Positions 38,530-45,988 of a stretch of DNA of 64,000 nucleotides are shown one piece after another. Origin of the DNA: Zoogloea sp. 1C4 (lineage in GTDB: Bacteria; Pseudomonadota; Gammaproteobacteria; Burkholderiales; Rhodocyclaceae). The notes beneath the pieces are model-generated. The model was not told the origin of the DNA. It ran no database searches and saw only the letters and a list, made by a program, of their open reading frames with translations. Where the stretch lies: contig NZ_SSXU01000004.1 of NCBI RefSeq assembly GCF_009469605.1, positions 62,001-126,000 of the forward strand. Direction: 5' to 3'. Numbering within the stretch: position 1 is the stretch's first letter; each line of letters starts with the position of its first letter. Position numbers and translations under genes: made by a program.

Positions 38530-39018
38530 TCAGAACACCCAGCCGCCGTGGCTCCCTGCCACGGCGCCGACCACCACGATCAGGCTGACGGTCAGCAGCA
38601 CCACATGCACGCGCTGGATGCGCGCCATCGTGCCCAGCGGGTCGCGCCGGGCGTGGGCCTGAAAGAGCTTGTGAAGCACGAAGGGCTCCAGCACGAAGAG
38701 CATCAGCGCGAAGATCGTCCACACCGCCACCATCCCGTGCATCCACCACCAGCCGGCGAAGTCGGCAAAGCGGCTCCAGGCATCCAGCCGCCACACCAGC
38801 CACAGGCCCGATGCGCCCGCCAGCAGCACGCTCCAGCGGGCGATGGCGGCGAAGCGGTGCTCCAGGCGCTCGAAGAGCTCCAGCTGGCTGGCCGCCTCGG
38901 CCTGGGCCCGGCAAGCGGGGATCAGCACCATCGTCACAAAGGCCACGCCGCCAATCCACAGCAGCACCGCCAGCACGTGCAGCGCCCGGGCGATGGCAAA
39001 GTCGTTGAAGCCAGTCAC
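38530..39018 (-). CDS. CopD-like four-helix membrane protein
   Basis: A 162-residue inner-membrane protein starting at GTG 39018, which overlaps the preceding stop (GTGA). It has four helices, with histidines in ARALHVLAVLLWIGGVAFVTM, ERLEHRFAAIARW, WWWMHGMVAVWTIFALMLF and RIQRVHVVLLTVSLIVVVGAVAGSHGG. This spacing resembles CopD/cytochrome-b-type proteins that bind haem or copper. It is the third gene of an operon with an iron-sulfur membrane protein. A redox or metal role is inferred. Confidence 0.8.
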   Translation of the reverse strand: MTGFNDFAIARALHVLAVLLWIGGVAFVTMVLIPACRAQAEAASQLELFERLEHRFAAIARWSVLLAGASGLWLVWRLDAWSRFADFAGWWWMHGMVAVWTIFALMLFVLEPFVLHKLFQAHARRDPLGTMARIQRVHVVLLTVSLIVVVGAVAGSHGGWVF

Positions 39019-40010
39019 TGGGATTTCCTCTCCGGTTTCGGTGCGGCAAACGCCGCCTCGTTGTGACGCGCCGCCTCGCCCGCCACCCACTGCAGCAGCG
39101 GGCCGCGGGGGTTGTCCTGCTGGGTGGTCTCGCAGGCGCTCACGCACTGGGCGCACTGGGTGCAGGTGAACATCGTGCGCTTGATGTTGCGCGGCTTGAG
39201 GCGCATCGGGCAGACGTGATCGCAGGCGCTGTAGCAGCTGGCGCAGTCGGCCGCCCGGTCGCGCTCGAAGCCGACCACCATCGCCTCCCGGTTACCCATC
39301 CACGCCAGGCTCTGGAACATCCCCACCGCGCAGGCGTAGCGGCAGAACAGGTGGCGGGCGAACAGGAACTCCGCCGACAGCACCACGGTGCCGGCGGTGA
39401 TGAAGATGAACTCGTTGCGCGTCGGCGTGCCGGCCAGCAGGTGGCCATACACCTGGAAGGGCGGCAGCAGGTAGGTGAGCAGCACCACCGCCCACACGAA
39501 GGCAAAGCCCACCGCCAGCGGCACGGTGATGAACCACCAGCGGCTGTCGTAGCGCACCGGGCGGCCATCGGGCTCGCGGGGCGGGAGCTGGCGCGACTCC
39601 CACACGCTGGGCTTGCCGGTGGCCCGGCGCATGTAGGCGTTGATCGTCTCGACCACCGAGAAATGCGGGCACAGCCAGCCGCAGTACAGCCGCCCCCACT
39701 TCCACGACACCCAGATCAGCACCCCGCCGGCGACGAGGATGGGCAGCAGCACCCGGCCGATCACCCGCCCCACGGCGCCCAAAGCGTCGATGCGCCCGGC
39801 GGAGAAATCCTCCAGCCCGGCGTGCCATTCAAAGCCCAGCAGCCAGGCGTGGCCGGCTACAAGGTCGTAGCGCAGCAGGTTGAACACCGGCGCCAGGACG
39901 AACAGCACGAAGAACCCGGCCTGGGCCCAGCGCCGCAGCCGCTGACGGCCACCGTCGGGCGGCGCGGCGGCGGTGCCGACCAACTTGATGGGGATCACCC
40001 GCGCGTTCAT
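39015..40010 (-). CDS. polyferredoxin membrane protein, NapH/CcoG-like
   Basis: A 331-residue membrane iron-sulfur protein, started at ATG 40010 where it overlaps the previous stop (ATGA). Motifs are YCGWLCPHFSVVE and FCRYACAVGMFQS (CxxxC-type membrane ligands), then two ferredoxin-like clusters: CASCYSACDHVCPMRL and CTQCAQCVSACE. Four or five helices frame these. Relatives pass electrons across the membrane (NapH) or assist cytochrome cbb3 copper insertion (CcoG). Its exact role here is open; the neighbours suggest electron transfer to a small membrane cytochrome-like partner. Confidence 0.87.
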   Translation of the reverse strand: MNARVIPIKLVGTAAAPPDGGRQRLRRWAQAGFFVLFVLAPVFNLLRYDLVAGHAWLLGFEWHAGLEDFSAGRIDALGAVGRVIGRVLLPILVAGGVLIWVSWKWGRLYCGWLCPHFSVVETINAYMRRATGKPSVWESRQLPPREPDGRPVRYDSRWWFITVPLAVGFAFVWAVVLLTYLLPPFQVYGHLLAGTPTRNEFIFITAGTVVLSAEFLFARHLFCRYACAVGMFQSLAWMGNREAMVVGFERDRAADCASCYSACDHVCPMRLKPRNIKRTMFTCTQCAQCVSACETTQQDNPRGPLLQWVAGEAARHNEAAFAAPKPERKSQ

Positions 40011-40399
40011 GCCTTCGGCCCGATAAGCGGAAAGCGGAAGGGCTTGCCCGCCAGCGCCTTGGCGAGTCCGATGGCGCCGCAGAAGATCAGCGAGGAATGG
40101 CAGGTGGTGAAATACAGGATCACGATGATCCAGGTGTGGGGTGAGTCGTAGCCACCCGCCAGGATGATGGCGGCGTTGGCGATCACCAGCAGCGCGCCGG
40201 CCCACAGGCTGGCCGCCACCGTCTGGCGCAGGTGGTTGCGGGCCAGTTCCGGCGCCCGCTGGCGCTCCCGGAACCACAGCACCAGCAGCGCCACGAAGGC
40301 GATGCCCGGGATGATCATCAGGTTGGCCAGGTAAAGCGCCTCCGCGGCGACGGCGATCTCGCGGCCGGGGGTGTTGAAATCAAGGCTGGGATCATCCAT
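40007..40399 (-). CDS. small membrane protein, first gene of the iron-sulfur operon
   Basis: A 130-residue protein with three helices (LYLANLMIIPGIAFVALLVLWF, TVAASLWAGALLVIANAAIIL, WIIVILYFTTCHSSLIFCGAIGLAKAL). The order resembles DUF4870-type membrane proteins. The Cys-His pair in FTTCHSSLIFC is notable. It starts with ATG 40399 and is translationally coupled to the polyferredoxin gene. The function is unknown, but it is probably a subunit or assembly partner of the same complex. Confidence 0.78.
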   Translation of the reverse strand: MDDPSLDFNTPGREIAVAAEALYLANLMIIPGIAFVALLVLWFRERQRAPELARNHLRQTVAASLWAGALLVIANAAIILAGGYDSPHTWIIVILYFTTCHSSLIFCGAIGLAKALAGKPFRFPLIGPKA

Positions 40400-40471
40400 G
40401 GCAGGCCCAGCTTAGTGCGCGGCGGCCGGCGCGTAATTGATGCACCGCAAGACCGGCCAGCACGCCGGCGC

Positions 40472-40981
40472 TCAGATCACCTCGAGCAGCTTGCCGCGCA
40501 GGTGCTCGGCCTCGCGGCGGCCGTCGCGGGAGCTGACGATGGCGTAGTACCACTCGTCGAAGAGGGCGCGCAGGTCGGCCTGGTTGCGGGCGGCCTCGAT
40601 GCGATCCTGGAGGGAGCTCGTGCCCAGGGCGCCGACGAAGGCGTTGAGGGTGTTGAGCATGAAGTTGCGGGCCTTCTGCAGGCGCACCGGATCGTCGCCC
40701 GGCGGATGCAGCCGGAAGGTCGTCATCGACGGCATGGGGGCCGGTGCCTCGTGGGCCCGTCCGCCAGGCCCGGCCACGCCGGCCATCTCGATGTAGCCCT
40801 CTTCTTCGAGCAGGCCCAGGGTGTGCTGGAGGTCGTCGTACTGAAGCATGTCGCGCAGCTCGGCAACCGTGCGTTTGCCATCCACGAATATCAGCACCCG
40901 ACGCACGCGCGGACTGAGCCCCCCGGCCCGGCTTGTGATCTCGGCGTGCCCACGCTCGGTCTTGGTAAAAATGACGGCCAT
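40472..40981 (-). CDS. hypothetical protein with winged-helix-like N-terminus
   Basis: A 169-residue soluble protein starting at ATG 40981. The N-terminal part (LSPRVRRVLIFVDGKRTVAELRDMLQYDDLQHTLGLLEEEGYIEM) looks like a winged-helix unit that may bind DNA or protein. The C-terminal helices (DPVRLQKARNFMLNTLNAFVGALGTSSLQDRIEAARNQADLRALFDEWYYAIVSS) form a probable helical domain. Similar proteins of unknown role occur in Rhodocyclales. It is monocistronic. Confidence 0.75.
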   Translation of the reverse strand: MAVIFTKTERGHAEITSRAGGLSPRVRRVLIFVDGKRTVAELRDMLQYDDLQHTLGLLEEEGYIEMAGVAGPGGRAHEAPAPMPSMTTFRLHPPGDDPVRLQKARNFMLNTLNAFVGALGTSSLQDRIEAARNQADLRALFDEWYYAIVSSRDGRREAEHLRGKLLEVI

Positions 40982-41150
40982 GCTGTCTGTCTCCCCGTGT
41001 CCCGTGGTGCCGGGTGGTGATTGCTTTTTTCGGGACATTGTAACGATGTCATGCCGATGCGGGCAGCCGCCCATTCAGATTGTCGTCACCGGGCAGAACC
41101 GCCCGCCGGGCCGTATAGTCGGGGGGTCTTCCTCATCCTGCGAGCTGCTC

Positions 41151-41447
41151 ATGCGTCCGATCCTCTGTCTGCCCTTGCTGCTTGTCGCCACGCTGGCTGC
41201 TGCGCCAGCCTCGGCCATCGACGTCGACCTGTCGATCCGCGCCCCAGGCGTGTCGCTCTACATCGGCGACCGCAACCGGGACGGCCGCTACTGGGACGGC
41301 GACCGCTGGCGCGACGCGGCCTGGTGGCAGGACAACTGCCATCGTTACGAGGGCCGCAAGAACTTCCGCGGCCGCTGCGAACCCCACCCGGGCCGCGGCA
41401 ACGAAGGCCACTGCCCGCCGGGCCAGGCCAAGAAGGGCCGCTGCTAG
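41151..41447 (+). CDS. small secreted DUF2502 protein
   Basis: A 98-residue secreted protein starting with ATG 41151. The signal peptide ends at PASAID. The DUF2502 core is SLYIGDRNRDGRYWDGDRWRDAAWWQDN, like E. coli YpeC. The tail is rich in Arg, Gly, His and Cys (RGRCEPHPGRGNEGHCPPGQAKKGRC). Its last bases overlap the convergent ADP-ribosylglycohydrolase gene by 4 bp. The function is unknown; the tail may bind metal or nucleic acid. Confidence 0.82.
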   Translation: MRPILCLPLLLVATLAAAPASAIDVDLSIRAPGVSLYIGDRNRDGRYWDGDRWRDAAWWQDNCHRYEGRKNFRGRCEPHPGRGNEGHCPPGQAKKGRC

Positions 41448-42511
41448 ACCGCCAGGGCCAGCCGCTCGGCGAGCCCCACCAGCTCGTCCGAGCGGGCAAG
41501 GCCGGTCACAAAGCGCCGGGGAATCCCCGACAGCCCCGCCTGGGCGCCCGCCAGCGCTCCGGCGAGCATCGCCCGGGCGAGGTTCTGCCCGCCGCCATTG
41601 ACCGCGTGGAGCACCGTCGATTCAAAGTCGCCCGCAAAGCGCGCCGCCAGGTAATACGCCGCCGGAAACTGGTGATACACCGCGCAGGGCATGCCATACA
41701 CCAGCGAGGCCTTCCACGCGGGCTCGATGCGCACGCCGGGGTCGAGCGCAGCGCGGGCGATGTTGGACGGGCCCAGCAGCGCGTCCGGCGACGGGAAGCG
41801 CCCCAGGGTGGGGGCTTCGGCGCCGGTCGGGGCCTGCAGGTTGCCGCTGGTCACCGCATGAAAGGGCAGCTCGCCGGATTTGACTCGCGCCATCAGCTTG
41901 CCCGACAGCTCGCCGTCGAGGGTGTGGCCTTCCACCAGCATCCCGAGCACCGCGCCGAAGGCGACGGTCATCGCCAGCACCGTGCCGTCGGTCTGGGTGA
42001 GCGCCGTGTTGCGGGTGACCGCCGACGCCAGTTCGGCCGGCTGGCGGGCGTAGCGCACCGCGATGGCGAGGATGCGCTCGGCGGCTTCGGTGGTGTCGGC
42101 GTTGCCGCCGCAGGCGCCCCACGGCTGGCCATCGACAACGCGCTTGCGCCAGGCTTCGCGGATCGACTGGCTGGTGTAGCCGCCGGGGCCGGCCATAGGC
42201 GTGCCGTCGATCTGCGGAAAGAATTCGGTGTCGAGGCGCTGGCAGAAATCCGCCTCGTCGTAGCCGCCGCGCTCCACCAGCGAGCGCAGGGTGAGCTCCA
42301 GCAGGATGCCGGCCTGGGACGGGTCGCCGGCCTTGAGTCCGGCGTGGTAGCGGCCGGGTTTCGGGTCGGTGTAGCCGGTGATCCACTCCCCGTAGTCGGC
42401 GCGCAGCTCGTCGAGGTTGTAATACCAGTGGGGCCCGAGGGCGAGGGCATCGCCGATGAAGGCGCCCAGCAGGGCACCGGCGGCGCGGTCTTGGAGGCGG
42501 TCGGCGGGCAT
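41444..42511 (-). CDS. ADP-ribosylglycohydrolase-family protein
   Basis: A 355-residue enzyme of the DraG/ARH family, which removes ADP-ribose from proteins or other targets. The first metal-binding motif region is AAGALLGAFIGDALALGPHWYYNL, and a second Asp/Thr-rich region is GNADTTEAAERIL. The C-terminal metal motif seen in DraG (GDxDT) is replaced by an altered segment (HAVNGGGQNLARAMLAGALAGAQAG). This change suggests a subfamily with a different substrate or lost activity. The gene stands alone. Confidence 0.82.
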   Translation of the reverse strand: MPADRLQDRAAGALLGAFIGDALALGPHWYYNLDELRADYGEWITGYTDPKPGRYHAGLKAGDPSQAGILLELTLRSLVERGGYDEADFCQRLDTEFFPQIDGTPMAGPGGYTSQSIREAWRKRVVDGQPWGACGGNADTTEAAERILAIAVRYARQPAELASAVTRNTALTQTDGTVLAMTVAFGAVLGMLVEGHTLDGELSGKLMARVKSGELPFHAVTSGNLQAPTGAEAPTLGRFPSPDALLGPSNIARAALDPGVRIEPAWKASLVYGMPCAVYHQFPAAYYLAARFAGDFESTVLHAVNGGGQNLARAMLAGALAGAQAGLSGIPRRFVTGLARSDELVGLAERLALAV

Positions 42512-42533
42512 GGCGGTCTCCGGTTAAAAAGGG

Positions 42534-43610
42534 TCAGAGCCGCGGCGCAGCCCCTTGTTCCATCCTAGCCGCGAAAAACGTCCATGCCAGACGCAAGGCG
42601 TCGGGCCCGGTGGGGTCGGAAAACGCCTGCCCGGACGCCCCGCCGCTCCAGGCGTGGCCCAGGCCGCGCACCCGCAACAGGCGCAGGTAGGGCTGGCGAC
42701 CGGCCTTCCAGTCGTGACGGACCAGGGCGCGCCGGGCGCCGCGCTGCACCTCGTCCTCCTGCTCGCGCAGCACGGTGCCATCGGGCAGCAGGTCGAGCCA
42801 CAGCCCGGCGGCGGCGCGGGCGCTCTCGAAGGACACCACCGGGTCCAGGTCGCCGTGGATCAGCACCAGCGGCGGCAGGCGCCGGCCGGCCAGGCGCTGG
42901 GCGATGGCGTCCGCATCGGGCGAGCGCCGCCCGCGCATGGATTGCCCGGCCTGCAGCGGCGTGGCGGCGCTGTGGGGCGCGGCGCCGGAGTGGCTGCCGA
43001 CCGCGGTGAAACGCTCGGGATGGCGCAGCGCGAGGGTCATCGCCATCGCCCCGCCGGCCGACAGCCCAAGGGCGAACAGCGGCCCGGCGATGCGCGGGTT
43101 GGCGGCTACCGCGTGATCGACGATGCTCATCAACAACTGGGTTTCGAGCCCGACCCGGGCTTCGCTGCCAAACCAGTTCCAGCAGCGCTGGGGGTTGGCC
43201 TCCTGGGCCTGCTCGGGCATCAGCACCGCAAAGCCGCGGGACCGGGCGGTGACCGCGGCCCGGGTGACCGCCGCGAAGGCCGCCGTGTCCTGGGCGCAGC
43301 CGTGGAGCAGCAATAGCAGCGGCAGGGGCTTGCGGGCGCTGCCGCCGGTGGGGATGAACAGCCGGTAACGCCGCATCGCCAGCGGCCCGAGGCCCCAGCG
43401 GCCGTCATGCCAGCGTCCGCCGGTGATCGGCCTGGGGTCGTCGGTGGGCGTGGCGACGGCCTTCAGCATCCGCCCGGCCTGCTCGGCCAGCTCGCCGCCG
43501 GACTTCATGCCCTGCTTTGCGGCGGCCTTGCCGATGCGCGTCGATTGGCGCATGCCCGCACGGGTCAGCCTGACCAGCGCGGAAACCAGCGGTGACTTGC
43601 GACGACCCAT
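42534..43610 (-). CDS. PHB-depolymerase-family esterase
   Basis: A 358-residue alpha/beta hydrolase of the LpqC/esterase-PHB family. Visible motifs are LLLLLHGCAQDTAAFAA (oxyanion-hole region), the lipase box GLSAGGAMAM with the catalytic Ser, and HGDLDPVVSFE. The catalytic His is probably in RGLGHAWSGG. I start at ATG 43610. It lies just downstream of the phasin gene, separated by a terminator, so a role in polyhydroxyalkanoate turnover is likely. A secretion signal is not visible. Confidence 0.87.
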   Translation of the reverse strand: MGRRKSPLVSALVRLTRAGMRQSTRIGKAAAKQGMKSGGELAEQAGRMLKAVATPTDDPRPITGGRWHDGRWGLGPLAMRRYRLFIPTGGSARKPLPLLLLLHGCAQDTAAFAAVTRAAVTARSRGFAVLMPEQAQEANPQRCWNWFGSEARVGLETQLLMSIVDHAVAANPRIAGPLFALGLSAGGAMAMTLALRHPERFTAVGSHSGAAPHSAATPLQAGQSMRGRRSPDADAIAQRLAGRRLPPLVLIHGDLDPVVSFESARAAAGLWLDLLPDGTVLREQEDEVQRGARRALVRHDWKAGRQPYLRLLRVRGLGHAWSGGASGQAFSDPTGPDALRLAWTFFAARMEQGAAPRL

Positions 43611-43677
43611 CGATGGACTCCCGAAAACTGCACCGGCCCCGCGCCGGTCCGCCATCTTCAACCGGAACCCGCCAATG

Positions 43678-43697
43678 AAAAAGGCCCCGAAGGGCCT
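43678..43697 (-). terminator. intrinsic terminator after the phasin gene
   Basis: Stem AGGCCC / GGGCCT with a 4-base loop, followed on the minus strand by a T-run. It lies between the phasin stop (43767) and the esterase start (43610), so the esterase needs read-through or its own promoter. Confidence 0.8.
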
Positions 43698-43766
43698 CTT
43701 TCATCGACTGCTTTTCAGCTTCATTCCACGCCGCGGCTATGACCCCGCGGCAGACTGGCTTGATGC

Positions 43767-44345
43767 TCAGGCAACCTTCAGCGCGGACACGGCAGCCTTG
43801 GTGCCCTTTTCAACGCTCTCGACGGCCACTTCGGCGGCCTTCTCGACGCTGGCCTGGGCGGCAGCGGCAACCTGCTTGGCGGCCTTGGAGGCGCCTTCGT
43901 AGGCGGAGTTGGCGTTGGCCAGGGCGGTCTTCACGGCCTTGACGGCAGCTTCGGAGCCGGCCGGGGCGTTCTTGAAGAGGCCTTCCAGGGCGGTGTCGAA
44001 GTTCTTGCCCAGGGCAGCGGCTTCGGCTTCGACCAGCTTGGTCAGCTCTTCCTGGGTGTCGCCACCGATCACGGAGAGGCTACGGCCGTAGGCCACGCTC
44101 TTTTCGACAGCCGGGGTCACGGCGCCCAGGTTCAGGGCGGCCAGGGCCTTCGGGTCCTTGGCGGAGATGATGGCCTTGGAGAAGGCGACGCTGTCGTCAA
44201 AGGCGGTGCGGGCGGTGGCCAGGTTCAGGGTGGACACGCGCTCGACGGCGGTGAACACGGCGGCAACGAAAGCGGAAGCGCTGGTCAGGCTGGCTTCGGC
44301 GTTGGTCTTGGCGGCGGCGGCAAGGGTTTCGGGGGTAACGGCCAT
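43767..44345 (-). CDS. phaP: phasin-family granule protein
   Basis: A 192-residue helical protein with the phasin layout (MAVTPETLAAAAKTNAEASLTSASAFVAAVFTAVERVSTLNLATARTAFDDSVAFSKAI). It is low in aromatic residues and free of Cys. Phasins coat polyhydroxyalkanoate granules and control their number and size. The C-terminus (AQASVEKAAEVAVESVEKGTKAAVSALKVA) is Ala/Val/Lys-rich. A long perfect inverted repeat lies upstream, and a PHB-type esterase lies downstream. The call rests on composition, length and context. Confidence 0.88.
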   Translation of the reverse strand: MAVTPETLAAAAKTNAEASLTSASAFVAAVFTAVERVSTLNLATARTAFDDSVAFSKAIISAKDPKALAALNLGAVTPAVEKSVAYGRSLSVIGGDTQEELTKLVEAEAAALGKNFDTALEGLFKNAPAGSEAAVKAVKTALANANSAYEGASKAAKQVAAAAQASVEKAAEVAVESVEKGTKAAVSALKVA

Positions 44346-44409
44346 GATGATCTCCTCAAGTTTGGGTTGGGCTTGCGATCACCGAACTGATTTCGGTATG
44401 GCTTCATGT

Positions 44410-44454
44410 TGCACCGCAGCAAAAACTTTTGCAAGCACTTTTTGCTGCGGTGCA
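44410..44454. promoter_or_regulatory. perfect inverted repeat upstream of the phasin gene
   Basis: Two perfect 16-base arms (TGCACCGCAGCAAAAA and its complement) with a 13-base loop lie 65 bp upstream of the phasin start. No T-run follows, so it is more likely two oppositely oriented operators than a terminator. The half-site resembles the TGC/GCA-rich operators reported for PhaR repressors. Confidence 0.6.
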
Positions 44455-44491
44455 CAAAATATTTTCAGCCGCCCGAAAACCCCCTCATCCG

Positions 44492-44812
44492 CTACTCCGC
44501 CAGCAGATCGTCGCGCAGCTTGCGCAGGCCCTCCGGCATGGTCAGGGTGGTCATGTCCCAGCCCTCGGCAGCCAGTACGTCCACGAGACAGGCTTCCATC
44601 TCGGCGTGGGTGCGCTGCACGGATTCCATGATCCGGGCGTGGACGCCGAAATCCTCGGTGCGCATTGCCCGGCAGCTGGTCTGGTAGCGGAACAGCTCAC
44701 GCAGACCCAGGATGTGCTGGGCCACCTGCCCGGGGCAGGCGCACTGGTAAATCAGCGCCTGGTCGATGATATGGGCGAGTTGTGAATTGTCGAAGACAAC
44801 GGTCAGTTCCAT
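44492..44812 (-). CDS. hypothetical protein, 106 aa
   Basis: A small soluble protein with a conserved-looking start (MELTVVFDNSQLAHIIDQALIYQCACPGQVAQHILGLRELFRYQTSC). It has three Cys residues (two in QCACPG, one in YQTSCRAM) and is mainly helical. It follows the flavin reductase gene by 4 bp on the same strand, so the pair should be co-transcribed. I do not recognise the family. The close Cys pair could bind metal or form a disulfide. Confidence 0.72.
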   Translation of the reverse strand: MELTVVFDNSQLAHIIDQALIYQCACPGQVAQHILGLRELFRYQTSCRAMRTEDFGVHARIMESVQRTHAEMEACLVDVLAAEGWDMTTLTMPEGLRKLRDDLLAE

Positions 44813-44816
44813 CTGC

Positions 44817-45392
44817 TCACTCCTTGGCGTCGAAGGCTTCGCCGGTCGAGAAGAACGCGCCGCCGGCAATGTAGTGCAGGCTGCGCAGCGCATCGCCGCC
44901 GGATTCAAAATGCCAGCGCCCGTCGGAATACACCGCCGGGTCGGCCCAGGCGGCCACCACCTCACCCAGGAAGAGATCGTAGGTGCGCTGGATGTGGGGC
45001 TCGTCGATCACCCGGCATTCGAGCCAGCCGATGCAGCCGGTCGGCAGCGGGGCCGCCACCTTCGAGGCCGGCAGCGTGGCCAGGGCCAGGGCGTCGAACT
45101 TGTCGCCCTCCGGGCAATCCCGGCCCGACTGCGAGCCGGCCGCCACCACCTTGTCGGCGATGGCGCGGGTGGGCACCGCCAGCACGAACTCGCCGGAAGC
45201 GTCGATCAGCTCGCGGCTGAAGGTGCTGCGGTCAATCACCACCGCCACCTTGGGCGGGTCGAAATCCACGGGCATGCTCCACGCCGCCGCCATCACGTTG
45301 CGCTGGCTGCCGTGGGCCGACGACACCAGCACGGTGGGGCCGTGGTTGAGGAGGCGATAGGACTCGGGCAGGGGAACGGGCGTAGGGGTCAT
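44817..45392 (-). CDS. flavin reductase-like domain protein
   Basis: A 191-residue flavoprotein of the flavin reductase (FMN-binding split barrel) family. The core is PTVLVSSAHGSQRNVMAAAWSMPVDFDPPKVAVVIDRSTFSRELIDASGEFVLAVP, and the C-terminal part includes CRVIDEPHIQRTYDLFLGEVV. These enzymes reduce FMN or FAD with NAD(P)H, usually for a partner oxygenase, or act alone. No oxygenase is next to it. The start is ATG 45392. Confidence 0.85.
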   Translation of the reverse strand: MTPTPVPLPESYRLLNHGPTVLVSSAHGSQRNVMAAAWSMPVDFDPPKVAVVIDRSTFSRELIDASGEFVLAVPTRAIADKVVAAGSQSGRDCPEGDKFDALALATLPASKVAAPLPTGCIGWLECRVIDEPHIQRTYDLFLGEVVAAWADPAVYSDGRWHFESGGDALRSLHYIAGGAFFSTGEAFDAKE

Positions 45393-45482
45393 GGGGGCCG
45401 CCTTGCGTTTGGACAGGCGCCCATTCTAAATGAGTCGACGGGCCGTTTCGGCACCGCGCAGCCCATGCGGGCCACCGGCGTA

Positions 45483-45833
45483 TCAGCCCCGCGCCACGTC
45501 CCGTCGCACGCAGCTCGCCGGGGCCAGGGCGGCCTCGATCACGTCCACCGCCAGCTCGGGCCGGGCGCTGCCGCACATGAAGACATCCACCGCCGCAAAG
45601 CCGTGCTCGGGCCAGGTGTGGATGCTGAGGTGGGATTCGGCCAGGAGCAGCACGCCGGTGACGCCGAGGCCCGGGCCGAAGGGGTGGAAGTGGCCGCCGA
45701 GCACGGTGCCGCCGGCGGCTCGGGCGGCGTCGCGGAGCAGGGTTTCGAGGGCGGCGGGGTCGGTGAGGCGCTCGGCGGCGACGCCGGTGAGATCGGCCAG
45801 CAGGTGGCGACCCCGGGGCAGGTGGGCGCTCAC
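45483..45833 (-). CDS. speD: S-adenosylmethionine decarboxylase proenzyme (SpeD)
   Basis: A 116-residue short-form (prokaryotic class 1B-like) AdoMet decarboxylase. It cuts itself between Glu66 and Ser67 in LAESHLSIHTWPE to form the pyruvoyl group, and makes decarboxylated AdoMet for spermidine synthesis. Cys87 in DVFMCGSARP is the conserved catalytic acid residue. The start is GTG 45833, overlapping the stop of the 52-residue gene (GTGA). It closes a five-gene minus-strand unit of membrane-related proteins, with a membrane SpeE divergent to it. Confidence 0.92.
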   Translation of the reverse strand: MSAHLPRGRHLLADLTGVAAERLTDPAALETLLRDAARAAGGTVLGGHFHPFGPGLGVTGVLLLAESHLSIHTWPEHGFAAVDVFMCGSARPELAVDVIEAALAPASCVRRDVARG

Positions 45834-45988
45834 TTGTGGCCGCCTCCACCGGACGACCAGCTGCCGCCGGAGGAGCCGGAGCTGCTGCTCCAGCTCCGGC
45901 CGCTGCTGTTCGACTGGCCGCCAAGGTTGATCATGGTGACCACCACGACCACCAGGATGGCGTAAATCATGTAACCCACCCGCTTCAT
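45830..45988 (-). CDS. tiny membrane protein with Ser/Gly-rich tail, 52 aa
   Basis: A 52-residue protein with one helix (VGYMIYAILVVVVVTMINLGG) and a tail made of Ser and Gly, ending GGSWSSGGGGHK. It overlaps the DUF4178 gene upstream (ATGA) and speD downstream (GTGA), which supports real translation. It is too small for domain searches. Its role in the polyamine/SPFH cluster is unknown; a membrane anchor or small regulator is possible. Confidence 0.72.
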   Translation of the reverse strand: MKRVGYMIYAILVVVVVTMINLGGQSNSSGRSWSSSSGSSGGSWSSGGGGHK

